In this document: piece after piece, positions 7,519 to 17,300 of the stretch
Layout: each line of letters opens with the position of its first letter
How positions within the stretch are numbered: position 1 is the first letter of the stretch
NCBI GenBank assembly: GCA_903926565.1
Contig: CAIYJU010000125.1
Span: 1-36,676 of the forward strand
From: an uncultured Bacteroidales bacterium
Lineage (GTDB): Bacteria; Bacteroidota; Bacteroidia; Bacteroidales; FEN-979
DNA: 36,676 nucleotides
Direction: 5' to 3'
The notes under the pieces: model-generated
The model's database searches: none
What the model was told of the DNA's origin: nothing
The model's input: only the letters and a program-made list of their open reading frames with translations
Made by a program: the position numbers and the translations under genes

Positions 7519-8676
7519 ATGTCAAAAAGAGATTATTACGAAATCCTTGAGGTCGGCAAAGACGCATCGCCTGAAGAGTTGAAAAAGGCCTACCGCAAGC
7601 AGGCCATCAAATTTCACCCGGATAAGAATCCCGGGAAGAAAGACATGGAGGAGAAATTCAAGGAAGCTGCCGAAGCATATGAGGTTCTGAGTGATCCGAA
7701 TAAACGCCAGCGTTACGACCAGTACGGGCATGCCGGTACCGGAAACGGTGGTTTCGGCGGAGGCGGGATGAACATGGAAGATATTTTCAGCCACTTTGGC
7801 GACATCTTTGGCGGAGGCGGCGGCAACGACCCGTTCAGTTCGTTTTTCGGAGGTGGCGGCCGGCGGGGAAAAGCGGTGAACCGCGGATCAAACCTGCGTG
7901 TGAAAGTTAAGCTGACCTTAGAAGAAATTGCCAACGGAGTTGAGAAGAAGATCAAAGTCAACAAGTATCTATCCTGCAACACCTGCCATGGCAGCGGTGC
8001 CAAAGGAGGAAGTTCATACAATACCTGCTCTACCTGCCGGGGCACGGGACAAGTGTCACGTGTCACATCCACATTCCTCGGCCAGATGCAAACGACCCAA
8101 ACCTGTCCCAACTGCGGAGGTGAAGGAAAGATCATCACGGATAAATGTACAGATTGTGCCGGAAATGGAGTGGTAAAGGGCGAAGAGGTGATCTCCATCC
8201 GGATTCCTGCAGGCGTATCTGAGGGGATGCAGCTATCGATGGGAGGAAAAGGCAATGCCGCTGCCCGCGGCGGTGTGGCAGGCGACCTGCTGATCCAGAT
8301 CGAAGAGATTGCCCATGACCGCTTTGAACGCGATGGGAACAACCTGCTTTATGAACACTATATCTCCTTTTCAGAAGCGGCCCTGGGTGGAAATGCCGAA
8401 GTCCCCACACTGGAAGGGAAAGTCAAAATAAAAATTGAACCCGGAACCCAGAGTGGTAAGGTCCTGCGCCTGCGTGGCAAAGGGCTCAACAGCATCAACG
8501 GTTATGAAGGCAAGGGCGATCTCCTGATCAGCATCGTGATCTGGACACCCAAAACATTATCGAAAGAAGAAAAGAGTATCCTGGAAAAACTGGCCAACTC
8601 AGATAATTTCAAACCCACGCCAGGCACCCATGATAAAAACATCTTTTCCCGGATGAAAAATCTTTTTGAACAATAA
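7519..8676 (+). CDS. dnaJ: Chaperone protein DnaJ
   Basis: A 385-residue type I J-protein. The J domain is at residues 4-70 with the HPD tripeptide at 33-35, which stimulates the DnaK ATPase. A Gly/Phe-rich region follows (about 73-117). Four zinc-binding repeats lie at about 153-217 ([32 protein letters not shown]), and then the two C-terminal substrate-binding beta domains. All four repeats retain both cysteines. It is co-transcribed with grpE and lies 11 bases ahead of an ABC transporter ATPase gene, so read-through into that transporter is likely. No heat-shock operator was recognised. Confidence 0.97.
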   Translation: MSKRDYYEILEVGKDASPEELKKAYRKQAIKFHPDKNPGKKDMEEKFKEAAEAYEVLSDPNKRQRYDQYGHAGTGNGGFGGGGMNMEDIFSHFGDIFGGGGGNDPFSSFFGGGGRRGKAVNRGSNLRVKVKLTLEEIANGVEKKIKVNKYLSCNTCHGSGAKGGSSYNTCSTCRGTGQVSRVTSTFLGQMQTTQTCPNCGGEGKIITDKCTDCAGNGVVKGEEVISIRIPAGVSEGMQLSMGGKGNAAARGGVAGDLLIQIEEIAHDRFERDGNNLLYEHYISFSEAALGGNAEVPTLEGKVKIKIEPGTQSGKVLRLRGKGLNSINGYEGKGDLLISIVIWTPKTLSKEEKSILEKLANSDNFKPTPGTHDKNIFSRMKNLFEQ

Positions 8677-8687
8677 ACAATCACTTC

Positions 8688-9626
8688 ATGGATCTATTTT
8701 CAGCGCATGATGTCACCAAACAGTATGCGAATCACAAAGCCCTTGACAAAGTAAGCATCAATGTTGCTGAAGGTCATATCTTCGGGCTGCTTGGCCCCAA
8801 CGGCGCCGGAAAAACTACCCTGATCAGGATCATCAACCAGATCATTGCCCCTGATGAAGGTGAACTTCAGTTCATGGGACGCAAACTGCAGCCGGACGAT
8901 ATCGCCCTGATTGGCTACCTTCCCGAAGAACGAGGCTTGTATAAAAAAATGACCGTCGGTGAACAGGCCATGTACCTGGCTCAGCTTAAGGGACTTAGCT
9001 ATCAGGAAGCCCAGAGAAGGCTGAAATACTGGTTCGAAAAGTTTGAGATCAAAAGCTGGTGGACAAAGAAAGTTGAGGAGCTCTCCAAAGGGATGCAGCA
9101 AAAAATCCAGTTCCTGGTTACCATCATCCACGAGCCTAAGCTCCTGATCTTCGATGAACCATTCAGTGGTTTTGATCCGATCAATGCCAACCAGCTGAAA
9201 GAAGAGATTCTGGCGCAAAAGGAAAAAGGAGCGACCATCATCTTTTCAACCCATAACATGTCGTCCGTGGAAGAACTCTGTGATGATATCGCACTCATCG
9301 ACCGGTCGAAAGTGGTGTTAAGCGGATCGGTCAGAAACATAAAAAAAACCTTTAAGACCAATACTTTTGGCATCAGTTTCAACACATTTGACGGGCCACT
9401 TCAATCAATACTCCCGGCTGAATACCAGGTACTTTCAGAAAATGCTGATGCCGATCACCGTCATGTTCAAATCAAACTGCCCTCCGATGCAACCTCGAAC
9501 GACCTTATTAAAGTCCTGTTGCCCCATGTTACCATCTACGCTGTGAACGAAAAGATTCCAAACATGAATGACATATTCATCCAGGCAGTGACCCAGCAAG
9601 CACCTTCAACCATTACCCAATACTAA
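8688..9626 (+). CDS. ABC transporter ATP-binding protein, NatA-like
   Basis: A 312-residue ATPase with Walker A GPNGAGKTT (36-44), the Q-loop region YLPEERGLYKKMTVGEQ, signature LSKGMQQ, Walker B LLIFDEPFSGFDP and the switch His in STHNM. About 90 extra C-terminal residues follow the nucleotide-binding domain, as in the YhaQ/NatA group of exporters. The YLPEERGLY loop is typical of this group. It lies 11 bases after dnaJ, and its partner permease starts one base after its stop, so they form one transcription unit. The substrate cannot be read from sequence; sodium or small-molecule export is the usual guess for this group. Confidence 0.9.
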   Translation: MDLFSAHDVTKQYANHKALDKVSINVAEGHIFGLLGPNGAGKTTLIRIINQIIAPDEGELQFMGRKLQPDDIALIGYLPEERGLYKKMTVGEQAMYLAQLKGLSYQEAQRRLKYWFEKFEIKSWWTKKVEELSKGMQQKIQFLVTIIHEPKLLIFDEPFSGFDPINANQLKEEILAQKEKGATIIFSTHNMSSVEELCDDIALIDRSKVVLSGSVRNIKKTFKTNTFGISFNTFDGPLQSILPAEYQVLSENADADHRHVQIKLPSDATSNDLIKVLLPHVTIYAVNEKIPNMNDIFIQAVTQQAPSTITQY

Positions 9627-9627
9627 C

Positions 9628-10995
9628 ATGAAAAAGATTTTTCTCATTATCCGGCGGGAGTACCTTACCCGCGTAAAGAAACGTTCTTTCATTGTGATGA
9701 CCATCCTGGGTCCGCTGCTGATTGCAGCCACCATGATCGTACCGATTTACCTGGCCAACAGGACAGCAGACACCAAAAAAGTGGCCGTCCTCGATGAATC
9801 CGGAATTTTTTACGAAAAATTCAAGGATTCAGAAGAGATCAAGTTCCATTACCTCGTAAGTGACATCACCACGGCAAAAGCCAACTTTTCGAAAAGCGAG
9901 GATGATGCTTTGCTTTTCATTCCCAAAACAGAGGTCACTTTGCCAACAAATGCCATCATCTATTCTGAAAAAAGTGTAAGCATCAATGTCACGTCGTACA
10001 TTAAAAACGTGATGAGCAAACAGGTAGAGGAACTAAAACTGCAGGCACAGCTTAGGGAACTTCAAACGGACAAGAAAAATCCGGTATCCGTTGATGATAT
10101 CCTGAAATCGATCAAAACTTCGGTCGATATCAACACCATGAAAATCGGTGAAGACGGCAAGGAATCCAAAAGCTATACCGAATTAAACATGGTGCTGGGG
10201 ATGGTTTCCGGCATCCTGATCTACTTCTTTATTTTTATGTTTGGCGCCCAGGTTATGCGCGGCGTGATCGAAGAAAAAACCAGCCGCATCGTGGAGGTGA
10301 TCATCTCATCAGTAAAGCCTTTTCAGCTTATGATGGGCAAAATCATCGGCGTTGGCCTGGTCGGACTGACCCAATTCCTGCTCTGGGTTATCCTTACCTT
10401 CGGGATCGTGACTGTTGTCACTTCAACGATGACATCCAAAGATGTCAATAAATCGGCCACAGAACAGCTGATGAAACAGAAAACCGGCATGAGCCCTGAT
10501 AATTCCGGGTCAGTTACCTCCCAGGATGCATCTGCAGAGGGCATGAGTGTCGTCATGGATGCCATTAAATCCGTGAACTTCCCGGTAATGATTGGCGCTT
10601 TCCTCTTCTTTTTCCTGGTGGGTTACCTGTTGTATGCTGCATTGTTTGCAGCCATCGGAGGAGCTGTCGACAGCGAGGCAGATACCCAGCAGTTCATGTT
10701 CCCCATTACCGTTCCCCTTATCCTGTCTATCGTGATGGCGCAATACATCATTCAGGATCCTGACGGGCCGGTGGCTTTCTGGTTTTCGATATTCCCGCTT
10801 ACCTCTCCTGTAATTATGATGATACGTATCCCATTTGGTGTACCCTACATTCAGATCATTCTGTCAATGGTATTGCTGCTCCTTGGATTTCTTGGAACAA
10901 CATGGCTGGCAGCCCGAATTTATCGCACCGGCATCCTGATGTACGGAAAAAAAGTGAATTACAAGGAGTTATGGAAATGGATAAGATATAAATAG
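9628..10995 (+). CDS. ABC-2 type transporter permease, NatB/YhaP-like
   Basis: A 455-residue inner-membrane permease. One transmembrane helix lies near the N-terminus (about 21-42, FIVMTILGPLLIAATMIVPI). A soluble extracytoplasmic region of about 150 residues follows. The C-terminal half has five or so hydrophobic segments, beginning with LGMVSGILIYFFIFMFGAQV. The motif GVIEEKTSRIVEVIISSVKP is characteristic of the NatB/YhaP family. A Ser/Asp/Lys-rich loop (about 265-310) separates two membrane segments. The gene is paired with the ATPase directly upstream. A perfect palindrome follows the stop and probably ends the unit, facing the convergent polyamine genes. Confidence 0.88.
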   Translation: MKKIFLIIRREYLTRVKKRSFIVMTILGPLLIAATMIVPIYLANRTADTKKVAVLDESGIFYEKFKDSEEIKFHYLVSDITTAKANFSKSEDDALLFIPKTEVTLPTNAIIYSEKSVSINVTSYIKNVMSKQVEELKLQAQLRELQTDKKNPVSVDDILKSIKTSVDINTMKIGEDGKESKSYTELNMVLGMVSGILIYFFIFMFGAQVMRGVIEEKTSRIVEVIISSVKPFQLMMGKIIGVGLVGLTQFLLWVILTFGIVTVVTSTMTSKDVNKSATEQLMKQKTGMSPDNSGSVTSQDASAEGMSVVMDAIKSVNFPVMIGAFLFFFLVGYLLYAALFAAIGGAVDSEADTQQFMFPITVPLILSIVMAQYIIQDPDGPVAFWFSIFPLTSPVIMMIRIPFGVPYIQIILSMVLLLLGFLGTTWLAARIYRTGILMYGKKVNYKELWKWIRYK

Positions 10996-10997
10996 TA

Positions 10998-11019
10998 GAT
11001 ACGGGCCATGGCCCGTATC
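10998..11019. terminator. Perfect 22-bp palindrome between convergent genes
   Basis: A GC-rich palindrome centred on GGGCCATGGCCC, flanked by GATAC and GTATC, lies three bases after the permease stop and ten bases before the end of the DHS-like gene. A TTTTATTT tract follows on the plus strand, and an AT-rich stretch follows on the minus strand. It probably acts as a bidirectional transcription end. It could instead bind a dimeric protein. Confidence 0.55.
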
Positions 11020-11029
11020 CTGCAGGATT

Positions 11030-12055
11030 TTATTTATCCAGCATTTTCGTCCATTCATATTTTTTGCGCTTCTTCCAGTCACCCTGGTGGTAAACATAAC
11101 TGGCAATAAGCGGCAACACACTGGTTGCTTCAGCATATACCATTTTCTCATAAACGGTATCCACTTTACCCCAGCTGGCAGCCTCCTTTAAAGTTGAACT
11201 TGAACAAGCCCCATCGCGTGAATCAGCCACTGTGATCTGAACAGCATATTTATGCATCGGCACCTCTTTACCAAGTACTTCCGCACAGATAACGGTATCC
11301 TGAACAAAATTTTTCGGCACCCCGCCACCGATCATGAACAACCCGGAAGTCTTTGCTGCCATTTTGATTTTGGTAAGCTCGAGGAAATCCTTGACAGAGT
11401 CGATGGAAACATGCTTTTTAGGGTTATCCCACTGATGTTTTACCAATCCGAAACCGGCACTGCTGTCGCTGAATGCCGGGCAGAAGATGGGGACGTTGTG
11501 CTCGTAACATGCCTGGACAAGTGAATCTTTTTTTACCGAATTCTTTACGAGCCATTTACCCATCTCGCGGATAAACTCACGGGATGAATATGGTCTTGGC
11601 TCCAGTGTGTTGGCAATTGTATTGATGGTTGCATCGCAATGCTGGAGCTCCTCTTCATCAATATAGGTATCATAAATCCTGTCAATATAATTGGCGCGGA
11701 GTTCAACATCATCAGCATACGGCGTTCCTTTATAGTGTTTGAAACCAAGCGCCTCAAAAAAGTCCATGTCAACGATGGATGCCCCGGTTGCGACAATCGC
11801 ATCGATCATGTTGTTTTTGACCATGTCAACATAGACCTGCATGCAACCGGCAGCACTGGTGCTTCCGGCAAGTGTAAGGAATACCGTACAACCTTTATCT
11901 TTGATCATCATGTTGAGGATATCGGCTGCTGCTGCGGTATCCCTGGAGGTGAACGACATATCACGCATGGCATTGATAATCTCTGTCGAGTTGATCGCCT
12001 TGATATCAATATGCTTTACCTGTTCCTGTAAAAGGGCTTTTTTATTCTTTTTCAT
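11030..12055 (-). CDS. Deoxyhypusine synthase-like protein (probable polyamine synthase)
   Basis: A 341-residue member of the deoxyhypusine synthase (DHS) family. Eukaryotic and archaeal members transfer aminobutyl from spermidine to eIF5A, a protein bacteria lack. Plant and some bacterial relatives make homospermidine, so a polyamine role is inferred here. Seen: a Rossmann-like region with FLTLAGSTSAAG and VATGASIVD, MIGGGVPKNF, and the C-terminal DGACSSSTLKEAASWGKV, whose Lys (residue 297) aligns with the catalytic Lys329 of human DHS. An in-frame TTG at 12073 lies inside a promoter-like motif, so the ATG at 12055 is chosen. The gene follows an arginine decarboxylase gene on the same strand with a gap of under 40 bases. 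Confidence 0.85.
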   Translation of the reverse strand: MKKNKKALLQEQVKHIDIKAINSTEIINAMRDMSFTSRDTAAAADILNMMIKDKGCTVFLTLAGSTSAAGCMQVYVDMVKNNMIDAIVATGASIVDMDFFEALGFKHYKGTPYADDVELRANYIDRIYDTYIDEEELQHCDATINTIANTLEPRPYSSREFIREMGKWLVKNSVKKDSLVQACYEHNVPIFCPAFSDSSAGFGLVKHQWDNPKKHVSIDSVKDFLELTKIKMAAKTSGLFMIGGGVPKNFVQDTVICAEVLGKEVPMHKYAVQITVADSRDGACSSSTLKEAASWGKVDTVYEKMVYAEATSVLPLIASYVYHQGDWKKRKKYEWTKMLDK

Positions 12056-12070
12056 CGTTGAAATTTTTGT

Positions 12071-12078
12071 CAAAAATA
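12071..12078 (-). promoter_or_regulatory. -7 promoter element of the DHS-like gene
   Basis: Read on the minus strand this is TATTTTTG (TAnnTTTG), 15 bases before the ATG at 12055. The DHS-like gene may therefore have its own promoter in addition to read-through from the decarboxylase gene. The region is A/T-rich, so a chance match is possible. Confidence 0.4.
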
Positions 12079-12093
12079 ATAAATAATCAAAGG

Positions 12094-13488
12094 TCAGTAA
12101 CCGAGAATCTTCAGCATCGATTTAAAACTTTGCTCTTTCGACCAGAGTTTGGTTGTGATTTCATCCGTTTCATCATCGATATCGATCAGGACATGCTTCG
12201 GGGCAGGGATAAGGCAATGCTGAATGCCTCCATAACCTCCAATCGCCTCCTGGTAGGCCCCTGTATGAAACATCCCGATATACTGAGCTTCGCTTTGATT
12301 GAACTTTGGCAGATAAACTGCATTGCTGTGTTCTTCAGCATTGTAAAAATCCTCACTGTCGCAGGTGAGCCCGCCAAGAAACACGCGTTCATATTCGACA
12401 TCCCAATTGTTGATCGCAAGCAGGATAAATTTCTGGTTGATCGCCCACGTATCGGGAAGCGTATTCATGAATGAGCTGTCGATCATGTTCCATATCTCCC
12501 GGTCATTCTGCCGCTTCTGGTCGATGATGGAATAAAGGACCGCACCGCTTTCACCAACAGTAAACGATCCGAACTCCGTGAATATATCAGGTTCAGGTAC
12601 TTCATTGCGTTCGCATATACTCTGAATCTGAGCGATAATCTCCTCAGCCATATATTCATAGTCGTAAACAAACTCGAGGGAGTTCTTTATTGGCAACCCT
12701 CCGCCTATGTTGAGCGAGGTAAGTTCAGGACATATTTTCTTTAAATCACAATAGACCTGGACACTCTTGGTTAACTCATTCCAATAGTATGCTTTATCCT
12801 TAATCCCGGTGTTGATAAAGAAATGGAGCATGGTCAGCTCAAACTTTGGATTATCCTTGATCTTCTCAAGGAAATAGGGTACGATGTCATTGTAACGGAT
12901 TCCCAGGCGGGATGTGTAAAAATCAAACTTGGGCTCCTCTTCAGACGCGATCCGTATGCCAAGCTTCACCTTATGCTGAATCTCAGTCTCAATCTTCTCC
13001 AATTCAAAAATATTGTCGAGTACCGGAACCACATTTGTAAAACCATTATTTACCAGATGTACAATATTCTCAATGTACATCGGTCGCTTGAATCCATTAC
13101 AGATGATGTACCGGTCTTTATTGAACAATCCGCGCTCAGCCAGGTCCTCGATGATATTTATATCGAAAGCAGAGGAAGTTTCCAGGTGCACTTCGTTTTT
13201 CAATACCTCCTCCAGTACAAAGCTGAAGTGGGAACTCTTTGTACAATAACAGTAGTTGTAGTCGCCCTTATAATCTACCTTGGCCATGGCCACATTGAAC
13301 AATCTCTTGGCGCGCTGGATCTGTGAACTTATCTTGGGCAGGTAACTGATTTTAAGGGGTGTTCCGTATTGCTTGATGATATCCATCAACGGAACTTTGT
13401 GAAAGTAGAGTTCATTATCAACCACCTCAAATTCCGCTTGAGGAAAGTCAAATGTCTGTTCGATCAGGTCAATATATTTGTTTTTCAT
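12094..13488 (-). CDS. speA: Short-form arginine decarboxylase (alanine racemase-fold, PLP)
   Basis: A 464-residue PLP enzyme of fold type III, most like biosynthetic arginine decarboxylase, which makes agmatine from arginine. The Schiff-base Lys is predicted at residue 84 in YCYCTKSSH. The Gly-rich phosphate site is SLNIGGGLP. The second active-site part includes LTCDSEDFYNA. Near the end is MFHTGAYQEAIGG, which matches the GAYQE segment of E. coli SpeA. At 464 residues it is far shorter than the roughly 630-660 of classical SpeA, a form common in Bacteroidota. Diaminopimelate or ornithine decarboxylase is less likely but not excluded. No agmatinase or carbamoylputrescine gene is adjacent. 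The DHS-like gene follows. Confidence 0.8.
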   Translation of the reverse strand: MKNKYIDLIEQTFDFPQAEFEVVDNELYFHKVPLMDIIKQYGTPLKISYLPKISSQIQRAKRLFNVAMAKVDYKGDYNYCYCTKSSHFSFVLEEVLKNEVHLETSSAFDINIIEDLAERGLFNKDRYIICNGFKRPMYIENIVHLVNNGFTNVVPVLDNIFELEKIETEIQHKVKLGIRIASEEEPKFDFYTSRLGIRYNDIVPYFLEKIKDNPKFELTMLHFFINTGIKDKAYYWNELTKSVQVYCDLKKICPELTSLNIGGGLPIKNSLEFVYDYEYMAEEIIAQIQSICERNEVPEPDIFTEFGSFTVGESGAVLYSIIDQKRQNDREIWNMIDSSFMNTLPDTWAINQKFILLAINNWDVEYERVFLGGLTCDSEDFYNAEEHSNAVYLPKFNQSEAQYIGMFHTGAYQEAIGGYGGIQHCLIPAPKHVLIDIDDETDEITTKLWSKEQSFKSMLKILGY

Positions 13489-13565
13489 CTGAAATAAAAT
13501 GAATTGAGTTAAGACGGATGATCAAATTAACACCAATGTAAATCACCCGGATTGGAATAATTCTG

Positions 13566-13573
13566 CAAATTTA
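13566..13573 (-). promoter_or_regulatory. -7 promoter element of the arginine decarboxylase gene
   Basis: On the minus strand this reads TAAATTTG, matching TAnnTTTG, and gives a leader of about 70 bases before the ATG at 13488. It lies back to back with a plus-strand promoter element at 13624-13631, so this gap is a divergent promoter region. No -33 match was found. Confidence 0.5.
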
Positions 13574-13602
13574 GTTCAATAAATTAAAAATCGGGTGAAT
13601 GA

Positions 13603-13631
13603 TTTGAAATAATACAGAGTTTGTACTTTTG
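13603..13631 (+). promoter_or_regulatory. Promoter of the HEAT-like protein gene
   Basis: TACTTTTG (TAnnTTTG) is at 13624-13631, 28 bases before the ATG at 13660. A TTTG at 13603-13606 could be the -33 element, although the 17-base spacing is a little short. Confidence 0.5.
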
Positions 13632-13659
13632 ACAGGAAAATATTTCATGCATAATTACC

Positions 13660-14205
13660 ATGGAAACATTAGCTGACCTGCTCCGAAATGAAATACTTTG
13701 GCGAAACACCGACCTTGTTGCCAACCTGGTAAGCCGGCAACCTGGATTATTCGGGGAACTTTTTCGCATTTTCTCAGGCAATACCGAACCACTGAGCCGA
13801 CGGGCGGCATGGGCTCTGGATATTGTTTCGGAGAAAAATCCTGAACTTATTCAACCGTACCTTGATGAAATTGTTGATTTGCTTCCATCATTCAGGCATG
13901 ACGGACTTAAAAGACATTCATTACGAATGCTCTCAAGGTCGCCATTGCCTTCAGAAAGTCACCTGGGCAACCTGGTCAACCTTTGTTTCGACCTGTTACT
14001 TTCACCCGGGGAGTCAGTTTCAGCAAAAGTATACAGCATGGAGATACTCTACAGAATTTCTCAGATTGAGCCCGATTTAAAAAAGGAATTGGCGGATTCA
14101 ATTGAATGGCGCATGAATGAAGAGACCCCGGGATTTAAGAACCGGGGGCAAAAGATCATGAAAAAGCTCTATTCCGAAATTGCAGCCAACCAGAAAGCCT
14201 TATAA
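13660..14205 (+). CDS. HEAT-repeat-like alpha-helical protein of unknown function
   Basis: A 181-residue cytoplasmic protein without signal peptide or membrane segment. It reads as a series of amphipathic helices in HEAT/armadillo style, with SRRAAWALDIVSEKNPELIQPYLDEIV (about 46-73), then LKRHSLRMLSR and AKVYSMEILYRISQIEPDLKKEL. The PELI-PYLDEIV-LLP spacing and the repeated Arg-Asn/Ser-helix starts resemble HEAT units, giving perhaps four repeats. No catalytic motif is visible. Such proteins usually serve as binding scaffolds. It has its own promoter and lies about 120 bases before secDF, which also has its own promoter, so a functional link with secretion is not implied. The family name is uncertain. 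Confidence 0.7.
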   Translation: METLADLLRNEILWRNTDLVANLVSRQPGLFGELFRIFSGNTEPLSRRAAWALDIVSEKNPELIQPYLDEIVDLLPSFRHDGLKRHSLRMLSRSPLPSESHLGNLVNLCFDLLLSPGESVSAKVYSMEILYRISQIEPDLKKELADSIEWRMNEETPGFKNRGQKIMKKLYSEIAANQKAL

Positions 14206-14247
14206 ATCAAAGGATTTTAGGTCAATTGAATTCTGAAATTTAATTCT

Positions 14248-14279
14248 ATTGGTTATTTCCAAGGAATTTTATAAATTTG
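14248..14279 (+). promoter_or_regulatory. Promoter of secDF
   Basis: ATTG at 14248-14251 and TAAATTTG at 14272-14279 are 20 bases apart and fit the Bacteroidota -33/-7 pair. Transcription would start near 14285. This places the in-frame TTG at 14249 upstream of the transcript and fixes the secDF start at 14330. Confidence 0.6.
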
Positions 14280-14329
14280 CACCCTCGAAAAAAGGCATAA
14301 GAAATACAATCCATTTAAATTTAAAACTC

Positions 14330-17300
14330 ATGCAGCACAAAGGCGTTGTTAAATTTTTTGCGGTTACCTTCATTTTAGTTTGTTTATTCCAACTATCATT
14401 CACCTTCATCAGCTACTATTATTCAGGCAAATCCGACGATTATGCCAACTCCCCCACGGTGAAAACAATGGCCAACAACCTGGCCCAGGGTAATCCATTG
14501 AAAGAAGAATATTATTACGACTCGATTTCCAAATCGCGCCTGGAATATTTTAATGATTCCATGGCTTCTGTCAGTGTTTATAATATTCTGCTCAAGAAAT
14601 ACACATTGAAGGATGTTCGTGAACGCGAAATAAACCTTGGCCTCGACCTGAAAGGCGGTATGAATGTTACCATGGCTGTTTCAGTGCCCGATGTCATTCG
14701 TGCATTGTCAGGCTATAACCAGGATCCTACCTTTTTAAAAGCACTTAACCTTGCCATAAACAAGGAAAAGACCAGCACCCGCGACTTTGTTGATCTGTTT
14801 TCAGAATCCTTCAAGGAAACTGATCCAAATGCCAAAATGGCTGCTATTTTCAACACGGTAGAGCTTAAGGACAAGATCAACTATAACTCTACAAATGATG
14901 AGGTAATCAAAGTTATCCGCGAGGAGAGCAATGCTGCCATCGAACGTACGTATAACATTCTTACCACACGTATCGACCGGTTCGGTGTTGTTCAGCCAAA
15001 CATTCAAAAGCTGCAGACTGCCGGCCGTATCCTTATCGAACTCCCCGGAATCAAGGACCCCGAACGTGTACGTAAACTGCTGCAGGGAACGGCTCAACTC
15101 GAATTCTGGGAAACATACCAGTTCCCTACCCTTCAGCCATTTTTTGCTGATGCAAATACGAAATTAAAATCAATCCTTTCGGCTACGCAGGATTCAACAA
15201 AGGCTGACAGCACACTGAAGTCAGATACTTCTGCAACTGCCAAGGCCATCGCTTCAAAACAGGTACTGGCAGAGAAAAAAGAACCGGTAAAAAAAGAGGC
15301 TGCCAAGAAAGCTGATTCTGCAAAAAGCGACACTTCCAAAGGAAATGCATTGCTGAAGCAAATGGATAAAGACACATCTAAAACGTCTGCCGCCAACAAA
15401 CAGAAAGAGTCTTTTGAAGACTACGCAAAGAACAACCCCTTGTTTGCCTATCTGAACCCGGCCATATACCAGAATAAAGACGGACAATATGTGGCAGGAC
15501 AAACCGCCATGGTCGGACGTGCCTTCATCAAGGATACTGCACGCATCAACAATATGCTTCGTTTGACCAAGAGCATGTTCCCGCGCGACATGAAACTTGC
15601 CTGGTCTGTAAAGCCCCGTGCTGAGGCAAAAGATGTTCTTGAACTCGTCGCACTCAAAGTAACCTCCCGTGATGGTTCACCTGCACTCGGTGGCGATGTG
15701 ATCGTTGCAGCACGCCAGGATTATGATCAGAACGGACGTGTTGAAGTCTCCATGTCAATGAACAGCGAAGGTGCCCGCATCTGGAAAAGACTCACCGGTG
15801 AAAATGTAGGCAAACAGGTTGCCATCGTTCTGGACGGTTATGTGTACAGCTATCCCAATGTCAATGGTGAGATTCCAAATGGAATGTCATCCATCACCGG
15901 CGGTGAAATGACCGTTGAAGAGGCACTTGACCTTGCAAACATTCTCAAAGCCGGAAAACTTCCGGCTCCTGCACGCATCGTCGCAGAAGAAGTTGTAGGA
16001 CCATCACTCGGCCAGGAATCAATCAATGCCGGTTTGCTCTCTTTCATCATCGCTTTCATCGGTGTACTTCTGTATATGTCACTTTATTATAATGGTGCCG
16101 GTCACGTTGCTGATATCGCACTGTTTGCCAACGTGTTCTTCCTCTTCGGCGTACTCGCATCCATCGGAGCCGTTCTTACCCTCCCTGGTATTGCCGGTAT
16201 CGTACTTACACTCGCCATGGCCGTTGACTCGAACGTTATCATCTACGAGCGAATGCGAGAGGAAATTCGAGCGGGGAAAGGCATGCGCCTGGTGGTAAAA
16301 GATGGCTTCCACCATGCATTGTCAGCCATCATAGATGGTCACGTTACGACAATTCTCACCGGTATTGTATTGTATATCTTCGGTTCAGGTCCTGTTCAGG
16401 GATTTGCCACCACCCTTGTAATCGGACTTCTCCTCTCTTTATTCTCATCCATCTTCATCGCCAGACTGGTATTCGAATGGATGCTCGACAGAAACATGAA
16501 CATTACTACAGGGAACAAATACACCTTTAACCTTTTCCAGAATACAAAGTTTGATTTTATCGGGATGAGGAAGAAGATGTATATCGTCTCTCTCGTTATT
16601 ATCCTGCCAGGGATGATCAGCCTTGCAATCCGCGGACTTGATCCGGGTCTCGACTTTACCGGAGGACGCAGTTTTATTGTACGGTTCGATCAGAATGTTT
16701 CCACCAATGATGTTCGTGAATCCCTTCGTAAAACCTTTGGAGAATCACCGGAAGTGAAAACTTTCGGACCTAAAAACCAGGTTAAGATCACGACCAAATT
16801 TATGATCAATGAGCGTGGAACACAATCAGACTCCATTGTCACCAACAGGCTTTACGACGGTGTCAAAGGCTTCTACAGAGCCCCTCTTACCATCACTGAT
16901 TTCAAAGCCAATACCCCCGGGAAAATTGTCGGTGAACTCAGCTCACAACGCGTCGATCCGACAATTTCCTACTCACTTATCTGGAAGGCGTTCATGGCTG
17001 TATTCTTCTCGCTCATTATTATCTTTATCTATATTGCCCTTCGTTTTAAAAACTGGCAATTTGGAATTGGCGGTGTTACGGCACTTTTCCACGATTCCCT
17101 CATCATTATTGGCGTGTTTTCACTCTTCTACGGAATCCTGCCGTTCGGGATGGAAGTTGACCAGTCGTTTATTGCAGCCCTGCTGACAATTATCGGTTAC
17201 TCCATTATGGACACGGTTATCATCTTTGACAGGATCCGTGAATACAGGGTACTATATCCAAAACGTGATCTGGGTATCAATATCAATGCTGCTATCAACA

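Noticed and set aside
7713..8342. A minus-strand open frame of 209 codons, Pro-rich
   Set aside because: The prolines come from the complement of the dnaJ Gly codons. It is a shadow frame of dnaJ.
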